From: Alcaligenes sp. SDU_A2
GTDB taxonomy: Bacteria > Pseudomonadota > Gammaproteobacteria > Burkholderiales > Burkholderiaceae_B
Direction: 5' to 3'
Assembly (NCBI RefSeq): GCF_038237375.1
Contig: NZ_CP151273.1
Coordinates: 496,001 to 560,000 of the forward strand
Length of the DNA: 64,000 nucleotides
In this document: positions 25,885-35,736 of the stretch, piece after piece
Layout: each line of letters begins with the position of its first letter
Position numbering within the stretch: the stretch's first letter is position 1
Notes under the pieces: model-generated
Told to the model about the DNA's origin: nothing
Databases searched by the model: none
What the model saw: only the letters and a program-made list of their open reading frames with translations
Translations under genes and position numbers: made by a program

Positions 25885-26021
25885 GTTCGTGCATACCAGC
25901 CGGCAAGGCCAAGTCAGCCTTGGCCGGATGCCTGATTTTAGCCCTTTCTGGCCAGGGCTTGTCTAGCTGTCGGCCGCATCAAACCTTGTTTAACGTCATG
26001 CCGGTGGCGGTTTTCGGGTAT

Positions 26022-26798
26022 TTAGACAGGATTGTCCAGATCGATGAATTCCACCTCGATGCCAAAGTGACGGGCGATGTGCTCGCCCAAGGCCTTGGCA
26101 CCGTATCGTTCGGTGGCATGGTGGCCGGCCGCCATGAAAGCAATGCCGTTTTCCTGGGCGCTGTGGTAGGTTTGCTCGGAGGCTTCGCCGGTGATGTACA
26201 GGTCGGCCCCGGCTTGGATGGCGGCATCGATGAAGCCTTGGGCACCGCCGGTGCACCAGGCGATACGGCGTATGTTTTGTTGTAAATCCCCAACAACAAG
26301 TGGCTCGCGTTGTAAATTACTGCAAACTGTCAGGCGAAAGGTTTCGAGGGAAACGGGTTGGGGCAACTCACCCAGCCAGACCAGTCCATCCGGGCCGCAG
26401 GTTTGGGGTTGGCCTTGTTCGTTCAGCCACGGGGTGATGCCCAGCAGGCGTCCTAGCTGGGCGTTGTTGCCCAGTTCAGGGTGGGCGTCCAGGGGCAAGT
26501 GGTAGCCCAGCAGGTTAATCTGGTGTTGCAGGACGCGTTCCAGGCGTGTTTTCTTGGGGCCGCGCACACAGGGGTTCTCGTTTTTCCAGAACCAGCCGTG
26601 GTGCACCAGGATGGCGTCGGCCTGGCGTTCGATGGCGGCATCCACCAAGGCCAGCGAAGCGGTGACGCCGGTGACCAGCTTGCGGATGACAGGTTTGCCT
26701 TCGACCTGCAGGCCATTGGGGCAGTAGTCTTTGAAGCGGGCTGCATCCAAGGTGGTGTCCAGCCAGCGGGCCAGATCGGCAGTTGAAACCTGAGTCAT
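26022..26798 (-). CDS. Nif3-like dinuclear metal-centre protein (DUF34)
   Basis: A 258-residue member of the Nif3/YbgI family, forming toroidal hexamers with two metals per subunit. Metal-binding His residues are visible in ILVHHGWFW near residue 65 and in AAGHHATERYGAKALGEHI near residue 230. GTP cyclohydrolase I type 2 is the name often attached, but the true role is not established. It is divergent from the DegS-type protease gene, which starts 16 bp away, so their promoters must overlap the neighbouring coding ends. Confidence 0.92.
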   Translation of the reverse strand: MTQVSTADLARWLDTTLDAARFKDYCPNGLQVEGKPVIRKLVTGVTASLALVDAAIERQADAILVHHGWFWKNENPCVRGPKKTRLERVLQHQINLLGYHLPLDAHPELGNNAQLGRLLGITPWLNEQGQPQTCGPDGLVWLGELPQPVSLETFRLTVCSNLQREPLVVGDLQQNIRRIAWCTGGAQGFIDAAIQAGADLYITGEASEQTYHSAQENGIAFMAAGHHATERYGAKALGEHIARHFGIEVEFIDLDNPV

Positions 26799-26814
26799 GA
26801 AAATCCTTATCTGA

Positions 26815-27990
26815 ATGAGTGCTATGCGTCGATTGTGGCTGGTATTTGCTCAAGCGGTGACGGTCTGTTTGGCAGGCTTTTTTATTGTGGCAACTTTGCG
26901 GCCGCAGTGGCTGGGAGCGCCCCTGCCGGCCGTTCGCCCGGCTGCGCCAGTAGCAAGGCCGGTGCCGGCCAGCCCGCCGCCGGCGTTGCCAGCCCAGGCT
27001 CCGCTGTCATATGCGCAGGCGGTGGCCAGCGCCGCCCCGGCTGTGGTCAATGTGTACACCAGTAAGCATCTGGACGGCAATGTGTCGCCGTTTCAGGACC
27101 CCGAGCTTAATCGCCTGTTCCGGGAGTTGCCCGATCTGATCGAGCGCCGCCCCAATACGAATCTGGGTTCGGGGGTGATCGTACACGAGGACGGCTTTGT
27201 TCTGACCAATTACCACGTGATTGAAGCGGCGGATGCCATCGAGATTGCCTTGGCGGACGGGCGACAGTCCAGGGCGCGGCTGATCGGTGCCGATCCGGAA
27301 AGCGATCTGGCCGTGCTGAAGGTGGATTTACCCGACTTGACGGCCATTGCCGCCAGGAGCAGTGCCGATCTGCGGGTGGGCGATGTGGTGCTGGCCATCG
27401 GCAATCCGTTCGGCGTGGGCCAGACTACCACGATGGGCATCGTGTCCGGCCTGGGGCGCAATCGCCTGGGCATTAATATCTACGAAAACTTCATTCAGAC
27501 GGATGCGGCCATTAATCCGGGCAATTCAGGCGGCGCGCTGGTCGATGCCCTGGGACGTCTGGTGGGCATCAATACCGCCATTTACTCCGAGACAGGTGGA
27601 TCGCTGGGCATAGGTTTTGCGATTCCAGCCACGACCGCCTTGGCCATTATGGACGAGATCGTGCGGACAGGCGCAGTGACGCGGGGCTGGCTGGGCATGG
27701 AGCCGCAAGACATTACGCCCGATCTGCTGCAGGCGTTTGGCTTGAACAGCGAAGAAGGCGTCATTATCGCCAGCCTGCAGCACCAGGGGCCTGGCGATCA
27801 GGCTGGGATGCGGGTCGGGGATATCGTGCTGCGTTTTAATGGGCAGACGGTGACCGATTCTATTGGTTTGCTGAACCAGATTGCGCCGATCAAACCTGGT
27901 CAGGCGGTTACGCTGTCTGTGCTGCGCGACGGCAAGCCTTTGGAATTGACGGTCCGGGTCGGCGCCAGGCCAGTAGCGCGGCACCGTTAA
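26815..27990 (+). CDS. Periplasmic trypsin-like protease with one PDZ domain (DegS/AlgW type)
   Basis: A 391-residue HtrA-family protease with an N-terminal membrane anchor or signal (about residues 8-28) and a Pro/Ala linker. The catalytic triad is His134 (TNYHVIEA), Asp164 (DPESDLAVLKV) and Ser238 (NPGNSGGALV). A single PDZ domain follows (about 290-380, GVIIASLQHQGPGDQAGMRVGD). One PDZ plus a likely anchor points to DegS/AlgW, which cleaves RseA-like anti-sigma factors, rather than DegP with two. It is convergent with tatC (10 bp apart). Start 26815 or 26824. Confidence 0.92.
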   Translation: MSAMRRLWLVFAQAVTVCLAGFFIVATLRPQWLGAPLPAVRPAAPVARPVPASPPPALPAQAPLSYAQAVASAAPAVVNVYTSKHLDGNVSPFQDPELNRLFRELPDLIERRPNTNLGSGVIVHEDGFVLTNYHVIEAADAIEIALADGRQSRARLIGADPESDLAVLKVDLPDLTAIAARSSADLRVGDVVLAIGNPFGVGQTTTMGIVSGLGRNRLGINIYENFIQTDAAINPGNSGGALVDALGRLVGINTAIYSETGGSLGIGFAIPATTALAIMDEIVRTGAVTRGWLGMEPQDITPDLLQAFGLNSEEGVIIASLQHQGPGDQAGMRVGDIVLRFNGQTVTDSIGLLNQIAPIKPGQAVTLSVLRDGKPLELTVRVGARPVARHR

Positions 27991-27999
27991 CGCAGCAGC

Positions 28000-28767
28000 T
28001 TACAGTTCCAGTTCGCGGCCTTCGCTTTCCGGCGTTTCGCGCTTTTTGATGAGACTGGCGGCCAGTATGCCTAGTTCGTACAGCAGGCACAGGGGCGCGG
28101 CCAGCAGCAGTTGGCTGACCACATCGGGTGGGGTGACGATGGCGGCGATGACAAATGCGCCCACAATGACGTAGCCGCGGATTTCGCGCAGCTTGGCTAC
28201 GGTGACCACGCCGGTCTTGACCAGCAGAATGACTGCAATGGGGACTTCAAAGGTGATGCCGAAGGCCATGAACATGGTCATGACAAAGCCCAGGTAGGCT
28301 TCGATATCCGGTGCCGGTGTGATCGATTGCGGTGCAAAGGTGGCGATGAAGTGAAACACCGTGCGGAACACCACGAAGTAACAAAAAGCCATGCCCGCCA
28401 TGAACAGCAGTGTGCTGGTAAGGATCAGCGGCAGGGCCAGCTTTTTTTCGTGGTTGTACAGGCCGGGAGCAATGAAGGCCCAGGCCTGGTAGAGCACCAC
28501 GGGCAGAGCCAGCACGAAAGAGGCCATCAGGGTGACCTTGACGGGCACCATGAAGGGCGTGATGACGCCGGTGGCGATCATGCGGGTGCCTTCGGGCAAG
28601 GAGGCCATCATGGGTTGAGCCAGCACATCGTATATGGCCGATGCGCCTGGGTATATGAACAGCACCACGAAAATGCCCACGACAGCGCCAACGGCGCGTA
28701 ACAGGCGGGTGCGCAGCTCGACCAGGTGGGAGATGAAGGTGTCTTCCTGTGGGGCTTCGGTGCTCAT
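28000..28767 (-). CDS. tatC: Twin-arginine translocase subunit TatC
   Basis: A 255-residue six-helix protein that recognises twin-arginine signal peptides together with TatB. Conserved FISHLVELRTRLLRAV at the N-terminus, EGTRMIATGVITPFMVPVK near residue 60 and the FGITFEVPIAV segment near 165 identify it. The start overlaps the tatB stop by 4 bp. Last gene of hinT-tatA-tatB-tatC on the minus strand. Confidence 0.97.
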   Translation of the reverse strand: MSTEAPQEDTFISHLVELRTRLLRAVGAVVGIFVVLFIYPGASAIYDVLAQPMMASLPEGTRMIATGVITPFMVPVKVTLMASFVLALPVVLYQAWAFIAPGLYNHEKKLALPLILTSTLLFMAGMAFCYFVVFRTVFHFIATFAPQSITPAPDIEAYLGFVMTMFMAFGITFEVPIAVILLVKTGVVTVAKLREIRGYVIVGAFVIAAIVTPPDVVSQLLLAAPLCLLYELGILAASLIKKRETPESEGRELEL

Positions 28768-29291
28768 GCCGACGGTCCTTTGGAGATGTGGGCGGGAGCG
28801 TGCGCCGGCGTGTCCGAAGCCGCAGGGGCGGCCGATGGCGCGGATGTCGTCTGGGTCGCATCCACCGGGCTGTCTGCGGATGCGGCCTTATCTGTGACGT
28901 CGCTTGCCGGCGCGGGCGTTGTCGCGCCGGGCGTTTCCGGCTGTCCGGTGGCTTGGGCCGCCGGCTGAGTCGATAAGGCGCTACGGGCCGAATCGGACGC
29001 CTGCTGCAGCGCGTCGCGCGCCTGATCCAGTGGTTCGCTCAGGCTTTTGCCCGTGTCCTGGACGGAGGTGCGCACGGAACGGGCAGCCTCCTCCATCTGG
29101 TCCTTGAGCTTGTTGACCTCGTCCAGATTGATTTCGCGCTGAATGTCGGACTTGACCTCGCTGACATAGCGCTGCGCACGGCCGAGCAGGTGCCCCGCTG
29201 TGCGAGCCACCTTGGGCAGGCGTTCCGGACCGATGACGATCAGGGCGACCACGCCGATGATGATTAACTCGGTAAAGCTGACATCAAACAT
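28764..29291 (-). CDS. tatB: Sec-independent translocase subunit TatB
   Basis: A 175-residue single-helix protein (MFDVSFTELIIIGVVALIVIG at the N-terminus, GPERLPKVART hinge) followed by an amphipathic helix and a long Ala/Pro/Thr-rich tail. It acts with TatC in signal peptide binding. It lies 20 bp after tatA. The disordered tail, about 75 residues, is longer than the core but common in Burkholderiales. Confidence 0.95.
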   Translation of the reverse strand: MFDVSFTELIIIGVVALIVIGPERLPKVARTAGHLLGRAQRYVSEVKSDIQREINLDEVNKLKDQMEEAARSVRTSVQDTGKSLSEPLDQARDALQQASDSARSALSTQPAAQATGQPETPGATTPAPASDVTDKAASADSPVDATQTTSAPSAAPAASDTPAHAPAHISKGPSA

Positions 29292-29311
29292 TGAAGCTCA
29301 CACAGAAACGA

Positions 29312-29545
29312 TCAGGCGCGATCGGATTTTTCCTTGGCCTGCACGTCGATGGTCTGAGGGTCGGCAGCGCGTTGGCTGACCGATTCGGGCGTCTTGCCGT
29401 CGTCGTTGACGTCTTTCATGCCCTCTTTAAAGCCTTTGACCGCGCCGCCCAGGTCCGAGCCGATATTGCGCAGTTTCTTGGTGCCGAAAACGAGGGCGAC
29501 GATGACCAGGACGACCAGCCAGTGCCAAATGCTAAAGCTACCCAT
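29312..29545 (-). CDS. tatA: Sec-independent translocase subunit TatA
   Basis: A 77-residue protein with the TatA pattern: [20 protein letters not shown] helix, then [20 protein letters not shown] as the hinge and amphipathic helix, and a charged tail. It polymerises to form the translocation pore. It lies 12 bp after hinT. Confidence 0.96.
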   Translation of the reverse strand: MGSFSIWHWLVVLVIVALVFGTKKLRNIGSDLGGAVKGFKEGMKDVNDDGKTPESVSQRAADPQTIDVQAKEKSDRA

Positions 29546-29557
29546 AATGTATCTCCG

Positions 29558-29926
29558 TTATGCAGCTACGGCTGCGCGATCTGCCCATGGACGAGGACCG
29601 CCCAGAATGTGCATATGTAAATGATTGATTTCCTGCCCGCCGTCCAGGCCGTTGTTGAGCACGACGCGAAAGCCGCCTTCGGGGCCGGGACGACAACCTG
29701 CCTGCGCAGCCAAAGCCGGAGCCATGGCCAACATTTTACCTAACCATACACTGTCTTCGGGAGAAATCGTTTGCAGGGACTGCACGTGTTTCTTGGGAAT
29801 AAGCAGTATATGGACAGGGGCCGCCGGGTTGATGTCGTGAAAGGCCAGGAAATCGTCGTCTTCGAAGAGTTTCTTGGCGGGTATGGCACCTGCGGCGATT
29901 TTACAAAAGAGGCAATTTTCGCTCAT
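29558..29926 (-). CDS. hinT: Histidine triad (HIT) nucleotide-binding protein, HinT-like
   Basis: A 122-residue purine nucleoside phosphoramidase-like protein. The active-site triad HLHMH lies near residue 105, with the CLFCKI zinc-like start and FHDINPAAPVHILLIPK typical of HinT. It sits between hisE and tatA, a conserved betaproteobacterial position, and probably shares the his-tat transcript. Confidence 0.94.
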   Translation of the reverse strand: MSENCLFCKIAAGAIPAKKLFEDDDFLAFHDINPAAPVHILLIPKKHVQSLQTISPEDSVWLGKMLAMAPALAAQAGCRPGPEGGFRVVLNNGLDGGQEINHLHMHILGGPRPWADRAAVAA

Positions 29927-30011
29927 GGAAACCTCGGTGGCAGAAGGCCCGGCAGGAGGGCCTGTTTCAGGGCGGTATATCCGAACAGTGTAGCGCGATC
30001 AGATGACAGGA

Positions 30012-30365
30012 TTACAACTGGTCAGGCGTGCGGGCGGCTTTTTCGACCAGGCCGGACGTGCCTTCGCGGCGTACCAGCTCGGCCAGCACGTCGCGTGGCT
30101 CCAGACCATAATAGGTCAGGGCGACCAGGCTGTGAAACCACAGGTCGGCTGTTTCGCTGACAATGCGGTCGCGCTGTTCGTCCTTGGCGGCCATGACCAG
30201 TTCCGTGGCTTCTTCGCCGATTTTCTTCAGAAAGGCATCGGGACCCTTGGCGAACAGCTTGGCTGCGTAGGACGAGGCCGGGTCGCCGCCCTGGGCCGGC
30301 AGGCGCGATTTAAGGGTACGGCCCAGATGGTCCAGAATGGTGTCGGGATTGAGTGCTTGGCTCAT
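30012..30365 (-). CDS. hisE: Phosphoribosyl-ATP diphosphatase
   Basis: A 117-residue all-helical MazG-like enzyme that hydrolyses PR-ATP to PR-AMP, the second step of histidine synthesis. The metal-binding pattern [16 protein letters not shown] with a later [13 protein letters not shown] is clear. It begins at an ATG that overlaps the hisI stop (ATGA), so the two steps are translated together; in enteric bacteria they are fused. Confidence 0.96.
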   Translation of the reverse strand: MSQALNPDTILDHLGRTLKSRLPAQGGDPASSYAAKLFAKGPDAFLKKIGEEATELVMAAKDEQRDRIVSETADLWFHSLVALTYYGLEPRDVLAELVRREGTSGLVEKAARTPDQL

Positions 30366-30766
30366 CGGTAGATGTGCTCCGGATCTTTCAGGACCGGGTC
30401 GGTGATGACCCACTGCGCCTGTTCGTCCTGGCCTTGTAGCTGGCGGAAAAAGCAACTTTCGCGGCCAGTGTGGCAGGCGATATGGCCCACTTGCTCGACA
30501 GTCAGTAAAATGACATCGCCGTCGCAGTCCAGGCGGATGTCCGAGACGTGCTGGACATGGCCGGATTCTTCGCCTTTGCGCCACAGGCGCTGGCGCGAAC
30601 GCGACCAGTACACGGCGCGGCGCGTGCTGGCGGTTTCGTGCAGCGATTCCTGGTTCATCCAGGCAACCATCAGGATTTTTCCGCTGGCCTTGTCTTGGGC
30701 GATGGCGGGGATCAGGCCCTGCTCGTCGAATCGGACCTGGGCCAGCCAGGCGGGTAGGGTAGACAT
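30362..30766 (-). CDS. hisI: Phosphoribosyl-AMP cyclohydrolase
   Basis: A 134-residue enzyme opening the adenine ring of PR-AMP (third step). Signature [21 protein letters not shown] and [17 protein letters not shown], with the metal-binding [10 protein letters not shown] near the end. The ATG at 30766 overlaps the hisF stop by one base. Confidence 0.96.
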   Translation of the reverse strand: MSTLPAWLAQVRFDEQGLIPAIAQDKASGKILMVAWMNQESLHETASTRRAVYWSRSRQRLWRKGEESGHVQHVSDIRLDCDGDVILLTVEQVGHIACHTGRESCFFRQLQGQDEQAQWVITDPVLKDPEHIYR

Positions 30767-31557
30767 TAGCGGCGTACCTGTATGCCCTGGGCGGCCATGA
30801 AGTCTTTGGCCTGGGCGATGGTGTGTTGTCCGTAGTGGAAGATGCTGGCGGCCAGCACGGCGCTGGCACCGCCTTGAAGGACGCCGTCGGCCAGGTCCTG
30901 CAGTCCGCCTACACCGCCAGAAGCGATGACGGGCACGGATACGGCATTGGAGACCGCACGGGTCAGTTCCAGGTCGAAGCCGGACTTGGTGCCGTCGCGG
31001 TCCATGCTGGTCAGCAGCAGTTCGCCAGCACCGTAGTCGGCCATGCGCACAGCCCATTCCACCACATCCAGCCCGGTGGCGCGGCGTCCGCCGTGGGTAA
31101 AGACTTCCCAGCGGGCCGGTTCACCGTCGGCGCTGACCCGGCGTGCGTCGATGGCCACCACAATGCATTGATTGCCGTGGCGGTCGCTGGCGGCACGCAC
31201 CAGATCGGGATTGCTGATGGCGGCGCTGTTGATGGAGACTTTATCGGCACCGGCGTTGAGCAGACGCTGCACATCGGCCACTTCGCGCACGCCGCCACCC
31301 ACCGTCAAGGGGATGAATATCTGGCTGGCGACTTCCTCGATGATGGGCAGAATCAGGTCGCGGTTGTCCGAGGTGGCGGTGATGTCCAGAAAGGTCAGTT
31401 CGTCCGCGCCTTGTTCGTTGTACTGGCGGGCGATTTCGACGGGGTCGCCGGCATCGACCAGATCCACGAAGTTGACGCCCTTGACTACCCGCCCGGCGGT
31501 CACGTCCAGGCAGGGGATGATGCGGCAAGACAGTTCGCTGAGGGTATCCTGGCTCAT
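30766..31557 (-). CDS. hisF: Imidazole glycerol phosphate synthase, cyclase subunit
   Basis: A 263-residue beta/alpha barrel that joins ammonia from HisH to PRFAR, yielding IGP and AICAR. The catalytic Asp residues lie in [16 protein letters not shown] near residue 10 and [13 protein letters not shown] near 135. The true start is the ATG at 31557; the longer open frame upstream reads out of hisA sequence. Overlaps hisA by 4 bp. Confidence 0.97.
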   Translation of the reverse strand: MSQDTLSELSCRIIPCLDVTAGRVVKGVNFVDLVDAGDPVEIARQYNEQGADELTFLDITATSDNRDLILPIIEEVASQIFIPLTVGGGVREVADVQRLLNAGADKVSINSAAISNPDLVRAASDRHGNQCIVVAIDARRVSADGEPARWEVFTHGGRRATGLDVVEWAVRMADYGAGELLLTSMDRDGTKSGFDLELTRAVSNAVSVPVIASGGVGGLQDLADGVLQGGASAVLAASIFHYGQHTIAQAKDFMAAQGIQVRR

Positions 31558-32294
31558 GCCTGGTACTCGTCGGCGTATTCCTGGGCCTGGGCGAAGTCCA
31601 GCGTGCCCTCGTAGATGCTGCGGCCCAGAATGACGCCTTCTACCCCTTCGGACTCGACGGCGCACAAGGCTTCGATGTCTTTCAGGTCGGTGACGCCGCC
31701 CGAGGCGATGACGGGAATCTTGACGTGTTGGGACAGACGCACCGTGGCTTCGATATTGACGCCTGAGAGCATGCCGTCGCGGCCGATGTCGGTGTAGATG
31801 ATGGACTCGCAGCCGTAGTCTTCAAACTTTTTGGCCAGATCCAGCACGTCGTGGCGGGTCAGTTTGCTCCAGCCGTCGGTGGCGATTTTTCCGTCGCGCG
31901 CGTCCAGGCCAACGATGATGCTGCCGGGAAAGGCGCTGCAGGCGTCCTGCAGAAAGCCGGGGCTTTTTACAGCGGCGGTGCCGATGATGACGTAGGTCAG
32001 GCCGGCGTCCAGATAGCGCTCGATGGTGTCCAGATCGCGGATGCCGCCGCCGATCTGCACGGGAATTTCACCGTCGATGGCTTTCAGGATGGATTTGATG
32101 GCTTCTCCGTTCTTGGGTTTGCCGGCGAAGGCTCCGTTCAGGTCCACCAGATGCAGACGGCGGGCCCCTGATTCCAGCCATTGTGTCGCTATTTGGGCCG
32201 GATCATCGGAGAAAACAGTTGCATCGTCCAGGTCGCCCTGGCGAAGGCGCACGCAACGCCCGTCTTTGAGGTCGATGGCGGGGATCAAAAGCAT
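31554..32294 (-). CDS. hisA: ProFAR isomerase
   Basis: A 246-residue beta/alpha barrel that isomerises 5'-ProFAR to PRFAR (fourth step). [20 protein letters not shown] is the canonical N-terminus with the catalytic Asp, and [14 protein letters not shown] carries the second one. The ATG at 32294 is chosen since residues upstream do not belong to the fold. 73 bp separate it from hisH. Confidence 0.97.
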   Translation of the reverse strand: MLLIPAIDLKDGRCVRLRQGDLDDATVFSDDPAQIATQWLESGARRLHLVDLNGAFAGKPKNGEAIKSILKAIDGEIPVQIGGGIRDLDTIERYLDAGLTYVIIGTAAVKSPGFLQDACSAFPGSIIVGLDARDGKIATDGWSKLTRHDVLDLAKKFEDYGCESIIYTDIGRDGMLSGVNIEATVRLSQHVKIPVIASGGVTDLKDIEALCAVESEGVEGVILGRSIYEGTLDFAQAQEYADEYQA

Positions 32295-32367
32295 GGTCTT
32301 TAGCCGTAAAAACGTAAGAGATACAGGGTCTGATGAATGGAAAGACGCCGTGGAACGGTAATTGGTA

Positions 32368-33048
32368 TCAAGGTTTCCAGTGAGCGAAGTTCCGGAACAG
32401 TTGCAGGCCATTGTCCGCGCTTTTCTCGGGATGGCACTGCACCGCGAAAATATTAGCGGTTGCTACCGCCGAGGTAAAGCGTTGGCCGTATTGGCTGGTG
32501 CCGCATATTTGGTCTGGATCAGAAGGTTGGGCGAAATAGCTATGCACAAAATAGAAATAGGAACCATCGGGAATGCCGGCCCACAGTGGGTGGCTGCGGC
32601 TCTGGTGAACGCGATTCCAGCCTATATGGGGCACTTTCAGGGGGCCGGTCATTCGGGCGTTGGCTTGGAGACCGTCCTGCTGGTGGCTGTCGCTGGTCGT
32701 CTTGTAGCCTTCGCCTTGGAAATGACGCACGCGTCCGGGCATCAGGCCCAGGCAGGGCACGTTGCCTTCGTCGCTGGCCTCGAACAGCATTTGTTCGCCT
32801 ACGCAGATGCCCAGCAGCGGCTTGCTGCGGGCCGCTGTTATGAGCGCATCGCGCAGGCCCGATTCGTCCAGGTGGCGCATGCAATCGGGCATGGCTCCCT
32901 GGCCGGGCAGCACGACCCGGTCGGCATCCAGGATGGCCTGGGGGGTTTGGGCAAGAATGACGCGATCGTTGGGCGCGGCGGCGCTAAGTGCGCGGGCAAC
33001 GGAGAAAATGTTGCCCGAGCCGTAATCGACAATGGCGATGGTTGTCAC
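32368..33048 (-). CDS. hisH: Imidazole glycerol phosphate synthase, glutaminase subunit
   Basis: A 226-residue class I glutamine amidotransferase partner of HisF. The nucleophile Cys is in [13 protein letters not shown] near residue 80, and the His-Glu pair in [14 protein letters not shown] near residue 205. The N-terminus [16 protein letters not shown] is typical. The motif GICVGEQ has Glu where most members have Met (GICLGMQ), a mild deviation. It lies 20 bp after hisB. Confidence 0.96.
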   Translation of the reverse strand: MTTIAIVDYGSGNIFSVARALSAAAPNDRVILAQTPQAILDADRVVLPGQGAMPDCMRHLDESGLRDALITAARSKPLLGICVGEQMLFEASDEGNVPCLGLMPGRVRHFQGEGYKTTSDSHQQDGLQANARMTGPLKVPHIGWNRVHQSRSHPLWAGIPDGSYFYFVHSYFAQPSDPDQICGTSQYGQRFTSAVATANIFAVQCHPEKSADNGLQLFRNFAHWKP

Positions 33049-33068
33049 GATGGATGGCCGAAGGAAGG

Positions 33069-33656
33069 TTACAGAACCCCTTTGGTCGAAGGCACTACGC
33101 CTTCGCTGCGTGGATCAAGCTCCAGCGCCATCCGCAATGCTCGGCCAAAGGCTTTGAACACGGTTTCGCACTGGTGATGTGCGTTTTCGCCGCGTAGGTT
33201 ATCGATGTGCAGAGTCACCAGGGCGTGGTTGACGAATCCCTGGAAAAACTCGCGAGTCAAGTCTACATCGAACTGGCCGATCCGTGCGCGGGTGAAGGGC
33301 AGAAAATAAAACAGACCGGGACGGCCGGAAAAGTCCACGACCACGCGCGACAAGGCTTCGTCCAGTGGCACGTAGGAATGACCGTAGCGGCGCAGGCCGG
33401 CTTTGCTGCCCACGGCTTTGGCAAAGGCCTGGCCCAGGGCGATGCCGATGTCCTCGACGGTGTGATGGTCGTCGATGTGGGTGTCGCCTTCACAGTGTAC
33501 GTCCAGGTCGATCAGGCCGTGGCGGGCGATCTGGTCCAGCATGTGGTCCAGAAAAGGCACGCCGCTGTTCAGGCTGTGGCGGCCGGTGCCGTCCAGGTTG
33601 ATGGCTACGCGGATGCGGGTTTCGTTGGTATTGCGGGTTATTTCGGCGGTACGCAT
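33069..33656 (-). CDS. hisB: Imidazoleglycerol-phosphate dehydratase
   Basis: A 195-residue monofunctional enzyme (no phosphatase domain) that dehydrates IGP to imidazole acetol phosphate. The manganese ligands appear in [13 protein letters not shown] and [20 protein letters not shown], and [15 protein letters not shown] and HVTLH-like [19 protein letters not shown] complete the pattern. It is directly preceded by hisD with only 24 bp between, leaving no room for hisC. Confidence 0.97.
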   Translation of the reverse strand: MRTAEITRNTNETRIRVAINLDGTGRHSLNSGVPFLDHMLDQIARHGLIDLDVHCEGDTHIDDHHTVEDIGIALGQAFAKAVGSKAGLRRYGHSYVPLDEALSRVVVDFSGRPGLFYFLPFTRARIGQFDVDLTREFFQGFVNHALVTLHIDNLRGENAHHQCETVFKAFGRALRMALELDPRSEGVVPSTKGVL

Positions 33657-33680
33657 ATCAGGCCGGCGGCAAGGCCGGTA

Positions 33681-34985
33681 TCAGGATTGGTTCAGTCGGA
33701 ATTGCGCGCTGGCGGCGTGGGCATGAAGCCCTTCGCCTTGGGCCAGCGTGGCGGCGATGGGTCCCAGCGTCTGTGCGCCTGCTTCCGAAACCTGGATGAT
33801 GCTGCTGCGTTTCTGGAAATCGTAGACGCCCAGGGGCGAGGAGAAGCGCGCGGTGCGCGCCGTGGGCAGGACATGGTTCGGGCCCGCACAGTAATCGCCC
33901 AGCGATTCAGAGCTGTAAGGACCCAGGAAAATGGCACCGGCATGGCGCAGTTTGCCCAGAAGTTCCTGGGCATTGCGCGTGGACACTTCCAGGTGTTCCG
34001 GCGCGATGCGGTTGCTGATCTGACAGGCATGATCCAGATCGCGGACCTGGATCAGGGCACCCCGGCCCGACAGGCTGCGGCGGATGATGTCGGCACGCGG
34101 CATGGTGGGCAGCAGGCGTTCGATGGCGGCGTGAACCTGGTCCAGGTAGTCGGCGTGCGGACACAGCAAGATGGCCTGGGCCAGTTCGTCGTGTTCGGCT
34201 TGCGAGAACAGGTCCATGGCGACCCAGTCGGCCGGCGCGCTGCCGTCGCTGATGATCAGGATTTCGCTGGGGCCGGCGATCATGTCTATGCCCACCACGC
34301 CGAAGACGCGGCGCTTGGCCGAAGCGACATACGCATTGCCCGGGCCGACGATCTTGTCCACGGCGGGAATGGTGTCCGTGCCGTAAGCCAGCGCGCCCAC
34401 TGCCTGCGCGCCGCCGATGGTGAACACGCGGTCCACGCCGCCCAGGGCAGCGGCGGCCAGCACGATGGGGTTGCGTACGCCGTCGGGCGTGGGCGTGACC
34501 ATGATCAGCTCGGGAACGCCGGCCACCTTGGCCGGAATGGCGTTCATCAGTACCGACGATGGGTAGGCTGCCTTGCCGCCGGGCACATACAGGCCGACGC
34601 GATCCAGGGGGGTGACTTGCTGACCCAGCACCGTGCCGTCCGGCTCGGTATAGGTCCAGGTTTCGGCCCGCTGGTGTTCGTGGTAGCGGCGCACGCGTTC
34701 GGCGGCCTGCTCCAGCGCCTGCCGCTGATCGGCGGGCAGCCCGTTCAGCGCGGCCTGCAGTTCGGCTTGCGGGATTTCCAGCGCGGCTGCATGCGTGACG
34801 TCCAGACGGTCGAAACGGCGCGTGTAGTCCAGCAGCGCGGCATCGCCTTCGTGCTGGATGCGATGCAGGATATCGGTACAGGCCTGTTCGATGGATTCGT
34901 CTTCGGCGGCCTCGTAGGCCAGCAGCGAACGCAGTTCGGCATCGAACTGGGCGGATTCGGCATTCAGGCGATGGATCAGTGGCAT
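33681..34985 (-). CDS. hisD: Histidinol dehydrogenase
   Basis: A 434-residue zinc enzyme oxidising histidinol to histidine in two NAD-dependent steps. Key blocks: [26 protein letters not shown]-type segment near residue 130, [12 protein letters not shown] near 240 and [26 protein letters not shown] near 330, with zinc and catalytic His/Glu residues. It follows hisG. Confidence 0.97.
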   Translation of the reverse strand: MPLIHRLNAESAQFDAELRSLLAYEAAEDESIEQACTDILHRIQHEGDAALLDYTRRFDRLDVTHAAALEIPQAELQAALNGLPADQRQALEQAAERVRRYHEHQRAETWTYTEPDGTVLGQQVTPLDRVGLYVPGGKAAYPSSVLMNAIPAKVAGVPELIMVTPTPDGVRNPIVLAAAALGGVDRVFTIGGAQAVGALAYGTDTIPAVDKIVGPGNAYVASAKRRVFGVVGIDMIAGPSEILIISDGSAPADWVAMDLFSQAEHDELAQAILLCPHADYLDQVHAAIERLLPTMPRADIIRRSLSGRGALIQVRDLDHACQISNRIAPEHLEVSTRNAQELLGKLRHAGAIFLGPYSSESLGDYCAGPNHVLPTARTARFSSPLGVYDFQKRSSIIQVSEAGAQTLGPIAATLAQGEGLHAHAASAQFRLNQS

Positions 34986-35052
34986 GACGCTATAGAGAAA
35001 AACAAAGGTTTAACAGGCAGTGTATACCGTTTTGCCGGCGGCAGAGCCGACC

Positions 35053-35736
35053 TTAGGCGGACTCGTGCTCCACCGAGGCGCGCGAGAAGGCGTCGATCAG
35101 GGGTTGCAACTGCGGGCCACGGTTCTTCAGGGCGGCCTGATTGACGATCAGGCGCGAGGAGATCGTGGTGATCTCTTCCACTTCGACCAGCTTGTTGGCA
35201 CGCAGCGTGCCGCCGCTGGAGACCAGGTCCACGATGGCGTCAGCCAGCCCGACCAGCGGTGCCAGTTCCATCGAGCCATACAGCTTGATCAGGTCGACGT
35301 AGACTCCCTTGCTGGCGAAGTGCTCGCGCGCCGCGCGGGTGTATTTGGTAGCAATGCGCAGGCGCGAACCTTGCTTGACGGCAGAGTGGTAGTCAAAGCC
35401 TTCGGCCGTGGCCACGCACAGGCGGCAGCGGGCAATGTTCAGGTCCACCGGCTGGTACAGGCCGCCGGGGTGCTGTTCCATGTGCTCGTACAGCACGTCT
35501 TTGCCGGCAATGCCGATGTGCGCCGCGCCGTATTGCACATAGGTGGGCACGTCCGAGGCGCGCACGATGATCAGACGCAGGTTTGGATTGTTGGTGGGCA
35601 GGATCAGCTTGCGGGAGGTCTCCGGGCTTTCCAGCACTTTGATTCCCGCCTCTTCCAGCAAAGGCAGGGTTTCGTCGAAGATGCGGCCCTTGGACAGGGC
35701 CAGCGTCAGGGGGGCGTTAATGCTGGCGGGACTCAT
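35053..35736 (-). CDS. hisG: ATP phosphoribosyltransferase, short form
   Basis: A 227-residue catalytic subunit of the first step (ATP plus PRPP). The short form lacks the C-terminal regulatory domain and needs HisZ, which is not in the window. Markers: [22 protein letters not shown] near residue 10, [23 protein letters not shown] and [19 protein letters not shown] (PRPP-binding). The ATG at 35736 overlaps the murA stop by 4 bp; the open frame continues upstream only as out-of-frame reading of murA. Confidence 0.96.
   Translation of the reverse strand: MSPASINAPLTLALSKGRIFDETLPLLEEAGIKVLESPETSRKLILPTNNPNLRLIIVRASDVPTYVQYGAAHIGIAGKDVLYEHMEQHPGGLYQPVDLNIARCRLCVATAEGFDYHSAVKQGSRLRIATKYTRAAREHFASKGVYVDLIKLYGSMELAPLVGLADAIVDLVSSGGTLRANKLVEVEEITTISSRLIVNQAALKNRGPQLQPLIDAFSRASVEHESA

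Noticed and set aside
33207-35144. Long plus-strand open frame antisense to hisB and hisD
   Set aside because: GC-rich codon use leaves open antisense frames; the minus-strand frames encode clear HisB and HisD.
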